NCBI GenBank assembly: GCA_030684405.1
Contig: JAUXYA010000029.1
Location: forward strand, 83,147 to 147,146
Reading direction: 5' to 3'
Length of the DNA stretch: 64,000 bases
Source: Burkholderiales bacterium
Lineage (GTDB): Bacteria; Pseudomonadota; Gammaproteobacteria; Burkholderiales; SG8-41
The notes under the pieces are model-generated. The model did no database searches, was not told the origin of the DNA, and was given only the letters and a program-made list of their open reading frames with translations. A program made the position numbers and the translations under genes. Shown here piece by piece: positions 24,857-32,884 of the stretch (its first letter is position 1; every line of letters starts with the position of its first letter).

Positions 24857-24939
24857 GGAGCAGGAGGGGGAGATTCATTGGCGTACATTGCCGTAAAAAG
24901 TAGCCTTCTCCCAATTCTTCGCTGATAACCAGTATCTCT

Positions 24940-26043
24940 TTATTTTTTTGGAGTTTTCCCAAGAACTGTAGTTGTTGCCTTTCGCCAGTCGCCGGGCTTA
25001 ATGCTATTTAAATAGCAATTCACAAAATTCCTTACTAGCTCAACATAACTTAGGGGGGTGTCTTTGGATGCAAGGTAAGGGGGGGTTCTGCCATGCGCAA
25101 TGTGTCCGCGGTCAATAAAAAGTCTACTTGCCAACTGACGCTGAACGTCATTTTCAAACAACGGTGATTGTTTGATTATTTTTATAAAATCAACATCTCT
25201 TGATCCGCTAAGAATGCGATGTTTGTTGCCTAAGATTTCAACGCATAGGCATAAATTAAGGACACATTTTTCATCTTCACCAGCCACATAGGCGGCTATT
25301 GCATCAACGAATGCTAGTAAGCCAGTATCTGCTGGAAGGTTCTGCTGAACCTCAGCAATTACACGTAGCCAAATCTGCTCAGATAATGTCTTCTCAAAAC
25401 CCAAGGGTGTCTGTGTTTCCATTACTCCATACCAGGGACTTTCAACTTTTCCTGCGCCTCGATACCGCAATAACTCCATGGGCATGAAATTTTTATCAAG
25501 ATGAACCCCGAGACGATGGGGTCCGCAAAACGGCGATTCGGATGATCGTAACCACCACTGCCAAGTAAACTGCGCTATCAACTCAATCAGAGTTGAAGCC
25601 ACCCCTCGGAAGTCCGCACCATGTTCCGAATCAATTCTCAAGCCGTGACAATGTAAGTCGCCACTCCCAAGCTTAGGATTCGCGACGCCACCTTTTATCG
25701 CAGTGTCGGGCAGCTTGAGGTGCTGCTCGATTACTGTTTGTCCGGCAGGGATCCAAGCGTTTTCAAAAGCCCCGGCCGCTTCTTCCTTTTGGTTGATCGG
25801 GAACGGCGGGTAAATTCGTAGACGTTTTCCGTCGACTTCGATTTGAGCTATCGAGGAAATCTCAGCGGTGTTTGTGACTACGGGCTGGGGAAGTCGAAAA
25901 ATATGTGAGTCAAAGTTTTCTAAAACTTGGCTTTTGTGTAATTGAATTACTTTTGGGTCTAGGTCTGGCCAAGGGTTTTCCGCGGTCTCGGCAAAAACTG
26001 GTTTGACCATGTAGTTACTCACATTTCTTCGGGCACGCCTCAT
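24940..26043 (-). CDS. HEPN-domain (Apea-like) protein, candidate toxin RNase
   Basis: A 367-residue soluble protein from an AT-rich segment. I recognise no full-length family for residues 1-220. The C-terminal part (about 225-355) is helical and has the layout of Apea-like HEPN domains: CVLNLCLCVEILGN...LASRLFIDRGHIAHG. R312-G-H-I-A-H317 is an exact R-x4-H motif, the catalytic signature of HEPN RNases. HEPN proteins are frequent effectors in abortive-infection systems. It lies 63 bases downstream of a P-loop ATPase gene of like composition and is probably co-transcribed. ATG 26043 has AAGGGAAA upstream; Met12 is an alternative. Confidence 0.75.
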   Translation of the reverse strand: MRRARRNVSNYMVKPVFAETAENPWPDLDPKVIQLHKSQVLENFDSHIFRLPQPVVTNTAEISSIAQIEVDGKRLRIYPPFPINQKEEAAGAFENAWIPAGQTVIEQHLKLPDTAIKGGVANPKLGSGDLHCHGLRIDSEHGADFRGVASTLIELIAQFTWQWWLRSSESPFCGPHRLGVHLDKNFMPMELLRYRGAGKVESPWYGVMETQTPLGFEKTLSEQIWLRVIAEVQQNLPADTGLLAFVDAIAAYVAGEDEKCVLNLCLCVEILGNKHRILSGSRDVDFIKIIKQSPLFENDVQRQLASRLFIDRGHIAHGRTPPYLASKDTPLSYVELVRNFVNCYLNSIKPGDWRKATTTVLGKTPKK

Positions 26044-26106
26044 TTTCCCTTTCTGTCTTGGACCTCTTGCAAGGTTATCAGAACACTTTTTTGGTGATCT
26101 TTTGCG

Positions 26107-27624
26107 TTATTTTTTTGTGGGGCCGGATGTTGTTGCTTTGGAGGGGATTCGTATTATGTTCAGAACATCTCTGTAAACCGGATTAATTTCCCACCTAAGG
26201 CCATCATCTAAATTGGTTCGTACTCTAAGTAATGATGGATTATCTCTATACATTACGTGCTCATATTCATCGTTTCCAAAATCGCGCCTTCCCGCAATGA
26301 AGCCTATTTGAAACAAGAAGTGTGCAACGTCAACATCAGATGCTTTTCCGCTGACACCTACGAGAGAGACGTTAACTGCTGGGGTAATTCTGTTGTGGAT
26401 TGTTGTTAATAGATCGTCAGTGGCATAAAGATCTTTCTGGCGAGAAAAAGCCCCTATCAACTCTTCAATTTGTGGGCATTGGGATTTGAATTCGGCTACG
26501 GTGTCCTCAATCCGCCTCCTGCCAAATGAGGCAAACTGCGCCTGAATGTCATCGTAGTTGATTCGTTGGCGTCCGCGTTTCGCCGCTTCTTTACCGGCTT
26601 CCTTGCACAGCTCGACTAGCCACCGTGGGCGGTGTCCAGTCATTGTAAATAGCACTACATGGGGCGGTCGTTTTCGATCCCCGCCTCCCCAGGGCATGGG
26701 GTCGTCAAAAACGAATCCCACTAACGCTTTCTCTCGTAAAAAAGTTTCTTGGGGTAGGGTAGAGGAAATAGTGTTCCATCGATTCGAGCGAATCAACTCG
26801 GCCCTAACCCGCGCGGCTAGAAGAGAGCGAAACTGGTCAATAGACCAAGTAAGGTCGTGCGAGTATTGTTCGACGTGCGATAGAGATTCAAACTCTCGTT
26901 TGATAATTGACCAAACGTTTGGGCGGATAGCAGTCCTAATGCGGATTTCCGGGATTGCGCCAATAATCTGTCTACACGCAGTAAAGAAGGTCGCTGTTTT
27001 TAAGCGCTGCTTTTCTGTGTTTGCAAAATTTAAATCAACATCATCAACTATTAGCCAAATTAGTGGTCTGCCGTCTAAATATCGCTTAACTAATTTCTCG
27101 TGATTGGTAACGGCAATTGTAGATTTCTTGATGGGGACTGCGCTTGAGCTTAGTCGATCAACTATGGCTGAAACAAAAGATCTTTTTTTGAATCCACTGG
27201 CTTCTGATTCTTCTACAAGAGATATGGCGTCGTCTCCAAATGCTAAGCCAATGCGAGAGCCGATCTCGTTTGCCACAATCCGAAGAATCGATTTTTTCCA
27301 TTCTCTAACCCATAAGTCATGGTCGGTGCTGTCGAGAGGCGGAGATAAATCTGGCCCGGTAGTCGTTGCAACAATCTCATCACTTCCTTCCCTTATCAGC
27401 TTTGTCCGAACTAGTCTGAGTAGCGCGGATTTCCCCTCCCCTTTGTAGGCCCTTGCAATTTGAAAGGGATTCTCACTGTTCATGAAATCTTTCAATTCAT
27501 CGCGCTCAACTGCATAGGATGAAAAAATATTCTCATGCTCTTCTTCGGCGGCATCATTTCCAAAAAGTTTCGGACTTGCTAAATCGAATTTCGGATTTGC
27601 TGCAGAGTTTTTCGCTTGAGCCAC
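26107..27624 (-). CDS. P-loop ATPase (Sll1717/STAND-like), candidate defence sensor
   Basis: A 505-residue protein starting at GTG 27624 with GAGGAG upstream. Walker A is YKGEGKSALL (residues 60-69) and Walker B is LIWLIVDDVDLN (188-199), followed by sensor-like RIRTAIRPNVW. The beginning (ENIFSSYAVERDELKDFMNSENPFQIARAYKGEGKS) resembles the 'P-loop ATPase, Sll1717' group seen in defence islands. Residues 300-505 contain helical and winged-helix-like segments (HRPRWLVELCKEAGK..., and a tail ending YRDVLNIIRI). The base composition is much more AT-rich than the flanking genes. With the HEPN gene downstream it forms a two-gene unit in which an ATPase sensor may control an RNase effector. Confidence 0.82.
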   Translation of the reverse strand: MAQAKNSAANPKFDLASPKLFGNDAAEEEHENIFSSYAVERDELKDFMNSENPFQIARAYKGEGKSALLRLVRTKLIREGSDEIVATTTGPDLSPPLDSTDHDLWVREWKKSILRIVANEIGSRIGLAFGDDAISLVEESEASGFKKRSFVSAIVDRLSSSAVPIKKSTIAVTNHEKLVKRYLDGRPLIWLIVDDVDLNFANTEKQRLKTATFFTACRQIIGAIPEIRIRTAIRPNVWSIIKREFESLSHVEQYSHDLTWSIDQFRSLLAARVRAELIRSNRWNTISSTLPQETFLREKALVGFVFDDPMPWGGGDRKRPPHVVLFTMTGHRPRWLVELCKEAGKEAAKRGRQRINYDDIQAQFASFGRRRIEDTVAEFKSQCPQIEELIGAFSRQKDLYATDDLLTTIHNRITPAVNVSLVGVSGKASDVDVAHFLFQIGFIAGRRDFGNDEYEHVMYRDNPSLLRVRTNLDDGLRWEINPVYRDVLNIIRIPSKATTSGPTKK

Positions 27625-27675
27625 TTTTTCTCCTCGGGAAAATCGAGTCTTTACTGCTTTGCGTCAATTCAAGAG

Positions 27676-29121
27676 TTAGTTTGTTAATGTGTTTCTAAAA
27701 CAGGTCTGGAGGTTTGTCTGAGATTTGAAAGCAACATCAAGAGATTTTTCTTGCCAATCGTGATCAGATTTCAGTAATTCGGTAGTATTGGCGAGGGTGC
27801 GTTTCGTTTCATTAATCTGCGGCCCCCCCAAACCCTTTCGCCCAAACACCATATATTCCGCACTGATCACCTCGCGGAATTCCGCTTCCGTCAGCGGCAG
27901 CTTGTCCTTCGCCTGTTCCTCGTAAATCCGCTGCGCTTCGCTGTAGGGGATTTCGTGGATCTTCAGGCCCTTGCCGCGGCCGTAGTCCGTCAGCTTGCTC
28001 GCGAAATGGTGGCCGGTGCGGAAGGGCACTTCGGCTTTCTGCAGCAGGGCGTCGGCGATTTCAGTGGTGGTGGAGTAATCGGCGTTCACTTCTTCGAGCG
28101 CGCGCGCCTTGTTGACCACCACCGCATCGACCACGCTGCCGAAGAGTTTGAACACGGTCAGCGCGCGGGCATAGGGCACCGGGTCATACATGCGGTAATC
28201 GAACATGCCGGTGCGGTTGTTGTGCGCGACAAAGGTCATGGTCTGCATTTCACTCAGCAGGATGCTGGACTGCGCGCGCAGCTGTTCGAGGGCGGCGGGG
28301 TTGCGCTTCTGCGGCATGATGCTGCTGGTGCCGGTGAGTTCGCCGCTGCCGAGCATGAACCACGGTGTGGGTTCGGCGTACTGGGTGTGCAGGTCCTGCG
28401 CGAACATGCCGGTCTGCACCGCGGTCATCGCGTAAGCATTGGCGACATCGAGCGCGCTGTCGATGGGGGCGAGGTGGTTGGCGTCGTAGGCGTTTTCGAC
28501 AAGCCCTTCAAAACCCAGCAGTTCCGCCAGACGGTGCCGATCGAGCGGGAAGCTGGAGGTCGCCAGCGCCGCCGTGCCCAGCGGGCATTTATTGACCCGC
28601 GTGTAGGCCTGCTGCAGGCGCTCGGTCGCGCGCGCGAGGGCGGATTCAAAGGCCAGCAGGTAATGCGCAAACGTCGTCGGCTGCGCCTGCACGCCGTGGG
28701 TGTAGGCGGGGATGATGGTGTCGATATGTTCTTCCGCGCGCTTGAGCAGTTTCTCGCGGTCGGCGATCAGTGCTTCAATCGTTTTCAGCAGCCCGTCGCG
28801 CAGGTTCATCCGCGCAATGGTCGAGGCCAGGTCCTGCCGGCTGCGGCCGGTGTGCAGCCGCGAGGCTTCCTGTCCGGCGACGGCGATCAGGCGGGGTTCG
28901 TAGTCGAGATAATCGGCCGAGGTGCGCTTCTCGCCCGTGCGTTCATTTTCGATGACCTGGGCGATGCCCTTGGCGATACGTTTCGCCACGTCCTTCGGCA
29001 CGATGCCGGTCTCGGCGAGCATGACGATGCAGGCCTTGTTGATCTCATCCAGCCATTCAATCGAACGGCCGCCGCCGCGGAAGGTGGCGTTGATGTCGAG
29101 GGTGTTGGTGTTGTCGGTCAT
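27676..29121 (-). CDS. Argininosuccinate-lyase-like enzyme (aspartase/fumarase superfamily)
   Basis: The 481-residue protein carries the superfamily signature TSSIMPQKRNP (around residue 268), TGRSRQDLASTIARM near 92 and THGVQAQPTTFAHYLL near 141, as in argininosuccinate lyase. These enzymes remove fumarate or a related leaving group by beta-elimination. Neighbours give no arginine-biosynthesis context, so a catabolic lyase paralog is equally likely. The last 40 or so codons (from about TKRTLANTTE) use AT-rich codons like the adjacent ATPase gene, unlike the rest of this gene. The protein end still looks homologous to relatives, so the composition change may mark an import boundary. Confidence 0.92.
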   Translation of the reverse strand: MTDNTNTLDINATFRGGGRSIEWLDEINKACIVMLAETGIVPKDVAKRIAKGIAQVIENERTGEKRTSADYLDYEPRLIAVAGQEASRLHTGRSRQDLASTIARMNLRDGLLKTIEALIADREKLLKRAEEHIDTIIPAYTHGVQAQPTTFAHYLLAFESALARATERLQQAYTRVNKCPLGTAALATSSFPLDRHRLAELLGFEGLVENAYDANHLAPIDSALDVANAYAMTAVQTGMFAQDLHTQYAEPTPWFMLGSGELTGTSSIMPQKRNPAALEQLRAQSSILLSEMQTMTFVAHNNRTGMFDYRMYDPVPYARALTVFKLFGSVVDAVVVNKARALEEVNADYSTTTEIADALLQKAEVPFRTGHHFASKLTDYGRGKGLKIHEIPYSEAQRIYEEQAKDKLPLTEAEFREVISAEYMVFGRKGLGGPQINETKRTLANTTELLKSDHDWQEKSLDVAFKSQTNLQTCFRNTLTN

Positions 29122-29150
29122 GGGTCTACTTTAAGTCAGATCAGTGATTT

Positions 29151-29175
29151 GTCATCCCGGTGTTTCCGGGATGAC
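29151..29175. repeat. GTCATCCCGG palindrome (REP/terminator-like)
   Basis: GTCATCCCGG and CCGGGATGAC are perfect 10-bp arms around TGTTT. No T-run follows, so it is more like a REP hairpin than a Rho-independent terminator. Located just upstream of the lyase gene's start. Confidence 0.6.
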
Positions 29176-29192
29176 GGCTCTGTGGGAAAATG

Positions 29193-29224
29193 TTAAAAAT
29201 ATCAATATAATCAAATACTTATAA
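29193..29224 (+). repeat. AT-rich dispersed element, copy 3
   Basis: TTAAAAATATCAATATAATC followed by AAATACTTATAA; a clear copy of the element. The TAA stop of the DUF3592-like gene (minus strand, 29219) lies inside it, so insertion or recombination here could set that gene's end. Confidence 0.7.
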
Positions 29225-29767
29225 TTTACCCTCTGCGGCCGCAGCGGCCACACGTTTGCGCCAGGACCACCACAGCGGCAGCGCGAGCGGGGTGATGACG
29301 AGATAGCCGATCAGGAACAGCCAGACGTTCATCTGTTCGTTGGTTTCGTGGTCGAAGGTTTCGCGGTAGTCGAGCAGGCGCCGGCCCTGCTGGTCGATCT
29401 GCCAGGGACGGTTGCCGAACTCGGGATGGTTTTCGTACCACAGCGTGACCGGGCTGCCGCGGCGCAGTTCGCGGTTCAGGCGGAAATAGACTTGGGCGCC
29501 GTTGAGGCGTCCGCTGTTGATGAGGTATTCGGTGTCTGCGCCGCGCAGCTTGAGGCGCAGGGTGTAGATGTTGGGGCCGTGGCGGACGTGGCGCCAGTCT
29601 TCATGCAGGCTGTCGACGATGCCCGAGACCTGGCGCAGGTCTTCGCGCCCGGGGATGTCGCGGTTCTGCCGTCCCATGTTGGCCATTGCGATGCCGAGCA
29701 CGATCCACAGCAGCGCGATGATCGCCGGGCCGTAGCGGCGGTATTCATTGGATTTGAGGAAGGACAT
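29219..29767 (-). CDS. DUF3592-like two-helix membrane protein
   Basis: ATG at 29767 gives 182 residues. A membrane helix lies at about 13-31 (YGPAIIALLWIVLGIAMANM) and another at about 150-172. Between them is a beta-rich domain (VSGIVDSLHEDW...NIYTLRLKLRGADTEYLINSG...GSPVTLWYENH) like the extracytoplasmic DUF3592 domain. Function unknown. It starts seven bases after the HxlR regulator's stop and is probably co-transcribed with it. Confidence 0.75.
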   Translation of the reverse strand: MSFLKSNEYRRYGPAIIALLWIVLGIAMANMGRQNRDIPGREDLRQVSGIVDSLHEDWRHVRHGPNIYTLRLKLRGADTEYLINSGRLNGAQVYFRLNRELRRGSPVTLWYENHPEFGNRPWQIDQQGRRLLDYRETFDHETNEQMNVWLFLIGYLVITPLALPLWWSWRKRVAAAAAEGKL

Positions 29768-29774
29768 GGCGGGC

Positions 29775-30107
29775 TCAGCCGCGGACGCGGCGCGCAACGC
29801 GGATCATCGCGTCGAGCACCGGCTTGAATTCGCGCCCGGTCGCGGTGAGGCGGTATTCCACCTGCGCGGTGCGGGTCGGCAGTTTGCGGCGCGCGATCAG
29901 GCCCTGTTCTTCCATCCGGCGCAGGCGCTGGGTCAGCACCTTGGCCGATATGCCGCGCAGGTCGCGGCGCAGGTCGCCAAAGTGGCGCGGGCCGCAGTGC
30001 AGGAACCAGAGGATGCGCGTGGTCCAGGCGCTGGCCAGGAATTTGAGGCACAGGTCGAGCGGGCAGTCTTCGGGCGGCGGCGCGCGGCGGGTGGAACGGG
30101 CAATCAT
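29775..30107 (-). CDS. HxlR-family transcriptional regulator
   Basis: ATG at 30107 gives 110 residues with a classic HxlR winged helix: CPLDLCLKFLASAWTTRILWFL, HFGDLRRDLRGISAKVLTQRLRRMEEQGLI and the wing ARRKLPTRTAQVEYRLTATG. The N-terminal Cys48-equivalent (CPLD) is the thiol that in several HxlR proteins senses aldehydes or oxidants. It diverges from the isochorismatase operon at 30343, so it likely controls that operon and itself. The shared 235-base gap has no obvious repeated operator. Confidence 0.92.
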   Translation of the reverse strand: MIARSTRRAPPPEDCPLDLCLKFLASAWTTRILWFLHCGPRHFGDLRRDLRGISAKVLTQRLRRMEEQGLIARRKLPTRTAQVEYRLTATGREFKPVLDAMIRVARRVRG

Positions 30108-30342
30108 GACGTCCTCGGTTTCCCTATTGTTGTTGTGGCGGGACTGCCGTGCGCCCGATAACGGTGCGCGCCGGGTCCGGGGATTGTTCGGCAGCGTCAT
30201 GATTTTGTCAAAACCCCTGAGCGCGGGGTGGTTACCGCGGCGTAACCTCTTTCATGACGACGGGGGCGCACGTATATTTCCATGCACGATTCATCCCCCA
30301 TGACCCGCGTGCCATGCCGCGCCACAATCAGGAGACCGCATC

Positions 30343-31026
30343 ATGCCGAACTTCACCGAGCTGCTGACCCCGCAGAACTGCCAGTTCATTTTCATCGACC
30401 ACCAGCCGCAGATGGCTTTCGGCGTGCAGTCGATTGACCGCCAGGTGCTGAAGAACAACACCGTGGGGCTGGCCAAGGCGGCGAAGATTTTCAACATCCC
30501 GGTGACCATCACCACGGTTGAGACCGAGAGTTTCTCCGGCCACACCTATCCCGAACTGCTGGCGGTGTTCCCGCAGAACAAGCTGATCGAGCGCACCTCG
30601 ATGAATTCCTGGGACGACCAGAACGTGCGTGATGCGCTGGCCGCCAACAAGCGCAAGAAGATCGTGGTGTCGGGGCTGTGGACGGAGGTCTGCAACCTGA
30701 TGTTTGCGCTCGATGCGATGCGCGACGGCGGCTACGAGATCTACATGGTCGCCGATGCCTCCGGCGGCACCTCGGTCGAGGCGCACAAGTATTCGATGGA
30801 CCGCATGGTGCAGGCCGGCGTGGTGCCGGTGACCTGGCAGCAGGTGCTGCTGGAGCTGCAGCGCGACTGGGCGCGGCGCGAGACCTATGACGCGGTGATC
30901 GGTCTGGTGCAGGAACACTCCGGTGCCTACGGTATGGGCGTGGATTATGCTTACACCATAGTGCACAAGGCGCCGGAGCGGGTGAAACACGGCGAACGCA
31001 TCGGGCCGAAGCCGGCGAAGAAGTGA
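30343..31026 (+). CDS. Isochorismatase-family hydrolase (YcaC-like)
   Basis: The 227-residue enzyme has the cysteine-hydrolase fold: Asp in FIFIDHQPQM, the cis-peptide/cysteine segment VVSGLWTEVCNLMFALDAM, and DASGGTSVEAHKYSMDRMVQAGVVPVTW, all typical of YcaC-like proteins. The catalytic Lys of classic nicotinamidases is not obvious (IERTSMNSW), which also fits YcaC. Substrate unknown; probably an amide or other small acid derivative. First gene of an operon with the amidohydrolase and MFS transporter, divergent from HxlR. Confidence 0.92.
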   Translation: MPNFTELLTPQNCQFIFIDHQPQMAFGVQSIDRQVLKNNTVGLAKAAKIFNIPVTITTVETESFSGHTYPELLAVFPQNKLIERTSMNSWDDQNVRDALAANKRKKIVVSGLWTEVCNLMFALDAMRDGGYEIYMVADASGGTSVEAHKYSMDRMVQAGVVPVTWQQVLLELQRDWARRETYDAVIGLVQEHSGAYGMGVDYAYTIVHKAPERVKHGERIGPKPAKK

Positions 31027-31062
31027 TCCGCGGGTGAAGCGCCGCGACACCAGGGAGAGGGC

Positions 31063-32877
31063 ATGAGCGTAACAGCCGGGGAACACGCGGACTGGATCCT
31101 GCACAACGGCCGCATCGTCACCCGCGGCCAAGACTTTGCCGCGGCCCTCGCGCTGCGTGCAGGCGTGGTGCAGGCCACCGGCAGCGATGCCGAAGTGATG
31201 CGGCTCCGCGGCCCGGCGACGCGGGTCACCGACCTGCGCGGCCGCACGATGATTCCGGGGCTGATCGATTCGCACACCCACCTGATCCGCGGCGGGCTCA
31301 ACTACAACCTCGAGCTGCGCTGGGACGGCGTGCCGTCGCTGGCCGATGCGATGCGCATGCTGCGCGAGCAGGTGCGGCGCACGCCGCCGGGACAATGGGT
31401 GCGCGTGGTCGGCGGTTTTGCCGAGATGCAGTTCGCGGAAAAACGGCTGCCGACGCTGGATGAGCTGAACGCGGCGGCGCCCGATACGCCGGTGTTCATC
31501 CTGCACCTCTATGACCGTGCGCTGCTCAACCGCGCGGCGCTGCGGGCGGTGGGTTACACCCGCGATACGCCGCAGCCGGCCGGCGGCGAGATCCAGCGCG
31601 ACAAGGCCGGCAATCCGACCGGCATGCTGATCGCGCGGCCGAACGCGACCATCCTCTATGCGACGCTGGCGCGCGGGCCGAGGCTGCCGCCGGAGCAGCA
31701 GCTCAATTCCTCGCGCCATTTCATGCGCGAACTGAATCGCCTCGGCATCACCAGCGTGATCGACGCCGGCGGCGGCTTCCAGAACTATCCCGACGACTAC
31801 GCGGTGATCGACCGCCTGCACCGCGACGGCCAGCTGACGGTGCGCATTGCCTACAACCTGTTCACGCAGCGCCCGAAACAGGAGCTGGCGGATTTCGGCG
31901 GCTGGGTGAAGCAGGTGAAGCCGGGGCAGGGCGACGGCATGTACCGCCACAACGGGGCGGGCGAAATGCTGGTGTTCTCGGCGGCGGACTTCGAGGATTT
32001 CCTCGAGCCGCGGCCGGAGCTGCCGGCGTCGATGGAGGCGGAACTCGCGCCGGTGCTGCGCCTGCTGGCGGAACAGCGCTGGCCCTTCCGCATTCACGCC
32101 ACCTACGATGAATCGATCCGCCGCATGCTCGATGTCATCGAGTCGGTGCACCGCGAGATTCCGCTGACGGGGCTGCACTGGATCATCGACCACGCCGAAA
32201 CCATAGGCGCGCGCAGCATCGAACGCATCGCCGCGCTGGGCGGCGGCATCGCGGTCCAGCACCGCATGGCCTTCCAGGGTGAATATTTCATCGATCGTTA
32301 CGGCGCGGAGGCTGCGGCCGGATCACCGCCGGTCCGTCGCATGCTCGAAGCCGGCGTGCCGGTGGGCGCGGGCACCGATGCCACGCGCGTGGCGAGTTAC
32401 AACCCTTTTGTCAGCCTCTGGTGGCTGGTCAGCGGCCGCACGGTCGGCGGCACCGCGCTTTACGGCGAATCGAACCGCCTCGACCGGCGCGAGGCATTGC
32501 GGCTGTGGACCGAGGGTTCGGCCTGGTTTTCCAGCGAGGACGGCTGCAAGGGCGCGCTGCTGCCGGGGCAGCTTGCCGATTTTGCGGTGCTGTCGGCGCC
32601 GTACTTCGACATTCTCGAAGCGGAGATCCGCGACCTGCAGTCGCTGCTGACCGTGGTCGACGGCAAAGCGGTGTACGCGGCCGGAGAATTTTCAGATCTT
32701 GATCCCGGCGCGCCGCCGCTGCTGCCCGACTGGTCACCGGTGAAACATTACGGCGGTTACCGGCAAGCGGCCGTGCCGGTTCAGCACCGGCACACGCTGT
32801 CCTGTGCCGCGACCCCGGCTGCGCCGCGTTTCGATTTCGGCGGCGGGCCGCTGGCCTGCGGCTGTTTCGCCTTCTGA
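31063..32877 (+). CDS. Amidohydrolase family 3 protein (YtcJ-like)
   Basis: The 604-residue metal-dependent hydrolase has a beta-sandwich at both ends (ADWILHNGRIVTRG at the start; AVYAAGEF near 550) and a TIM barrel with LIDSHTHLIRGG (HxH), HATYDES (His), WIIDHAET (His) and GAGTDATRVASYNPF (Asp). It resembles YtcJ/NfdA N-acyl or formamide hydrolases. No signal peptide, so it acts in the cytoplasm. It lies 36 bases downstream of the isochorismatase and seven bases upstream of the MFS start, forming a three-gene operon. Confidence 0.92.
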   Translation: MSVTAGEHADWILHNGRIVTRGQDFAAALALRAGVVQATGSDAEVMRLRGPATRVTDLRGRTMIPGLIDSHTHLIRGGLNYNLELRWDGVPSLADAMRMLREQVRRTPPGQWVRVVGGFAEMQFAEKRLPTLDELNAAAPDTPVFILHLYDRALLNRAALRAVGYTRDTPQPAGGEIQRDKAGNPTGMLIARPNATILYATLARGPRLPPEQQLNSSRHFMRELNRLGITSVIDAGGGFQNYPDDYAVIDRLHRDGQLTVRIAYNLFTQRPKQELADFGGWVKQVKPGQGDGMYRHNGAGEMLVFSAADFEDFLEPRPELPASMEAELAPVLRLLAEQRWPFRIHATYDESIRRMLDVIESVHREIPLTGLHWIIDHAETIGARSIERIAALGGGIAVQHRMAFQGEYFIDRYGAEAAAGSPPVRRMLEAGVPVGAGTDATRVASYNPFVSLWWLVSGRTVGGTALYGESNRLDRREALRLWTEGSAWFSSEDGCKGALLPGQLADFAVLSAPYFDILEAEIRDLQSLLTVVDGKAVYAAGEFSDLDPGAPPLLPDWSPVKHYGGYRQAAVPVQHRHTLSCAATPAAPRFDFGGGPLACGCFAF

Positions 32878-32884
32878 TGCGCGG

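Noticed and set aside
27955-29196. 413-residue plus-strand ORF
   Set aside because: Shadow of the lyase gene.
30328-32262. 644-residue minus-strand ORF
   Set aside because: Antisense of the isochorismatase and amidohydrolase genes, both with intact motifs; the ORF sequence is low-complexity Arg/His/Gln.
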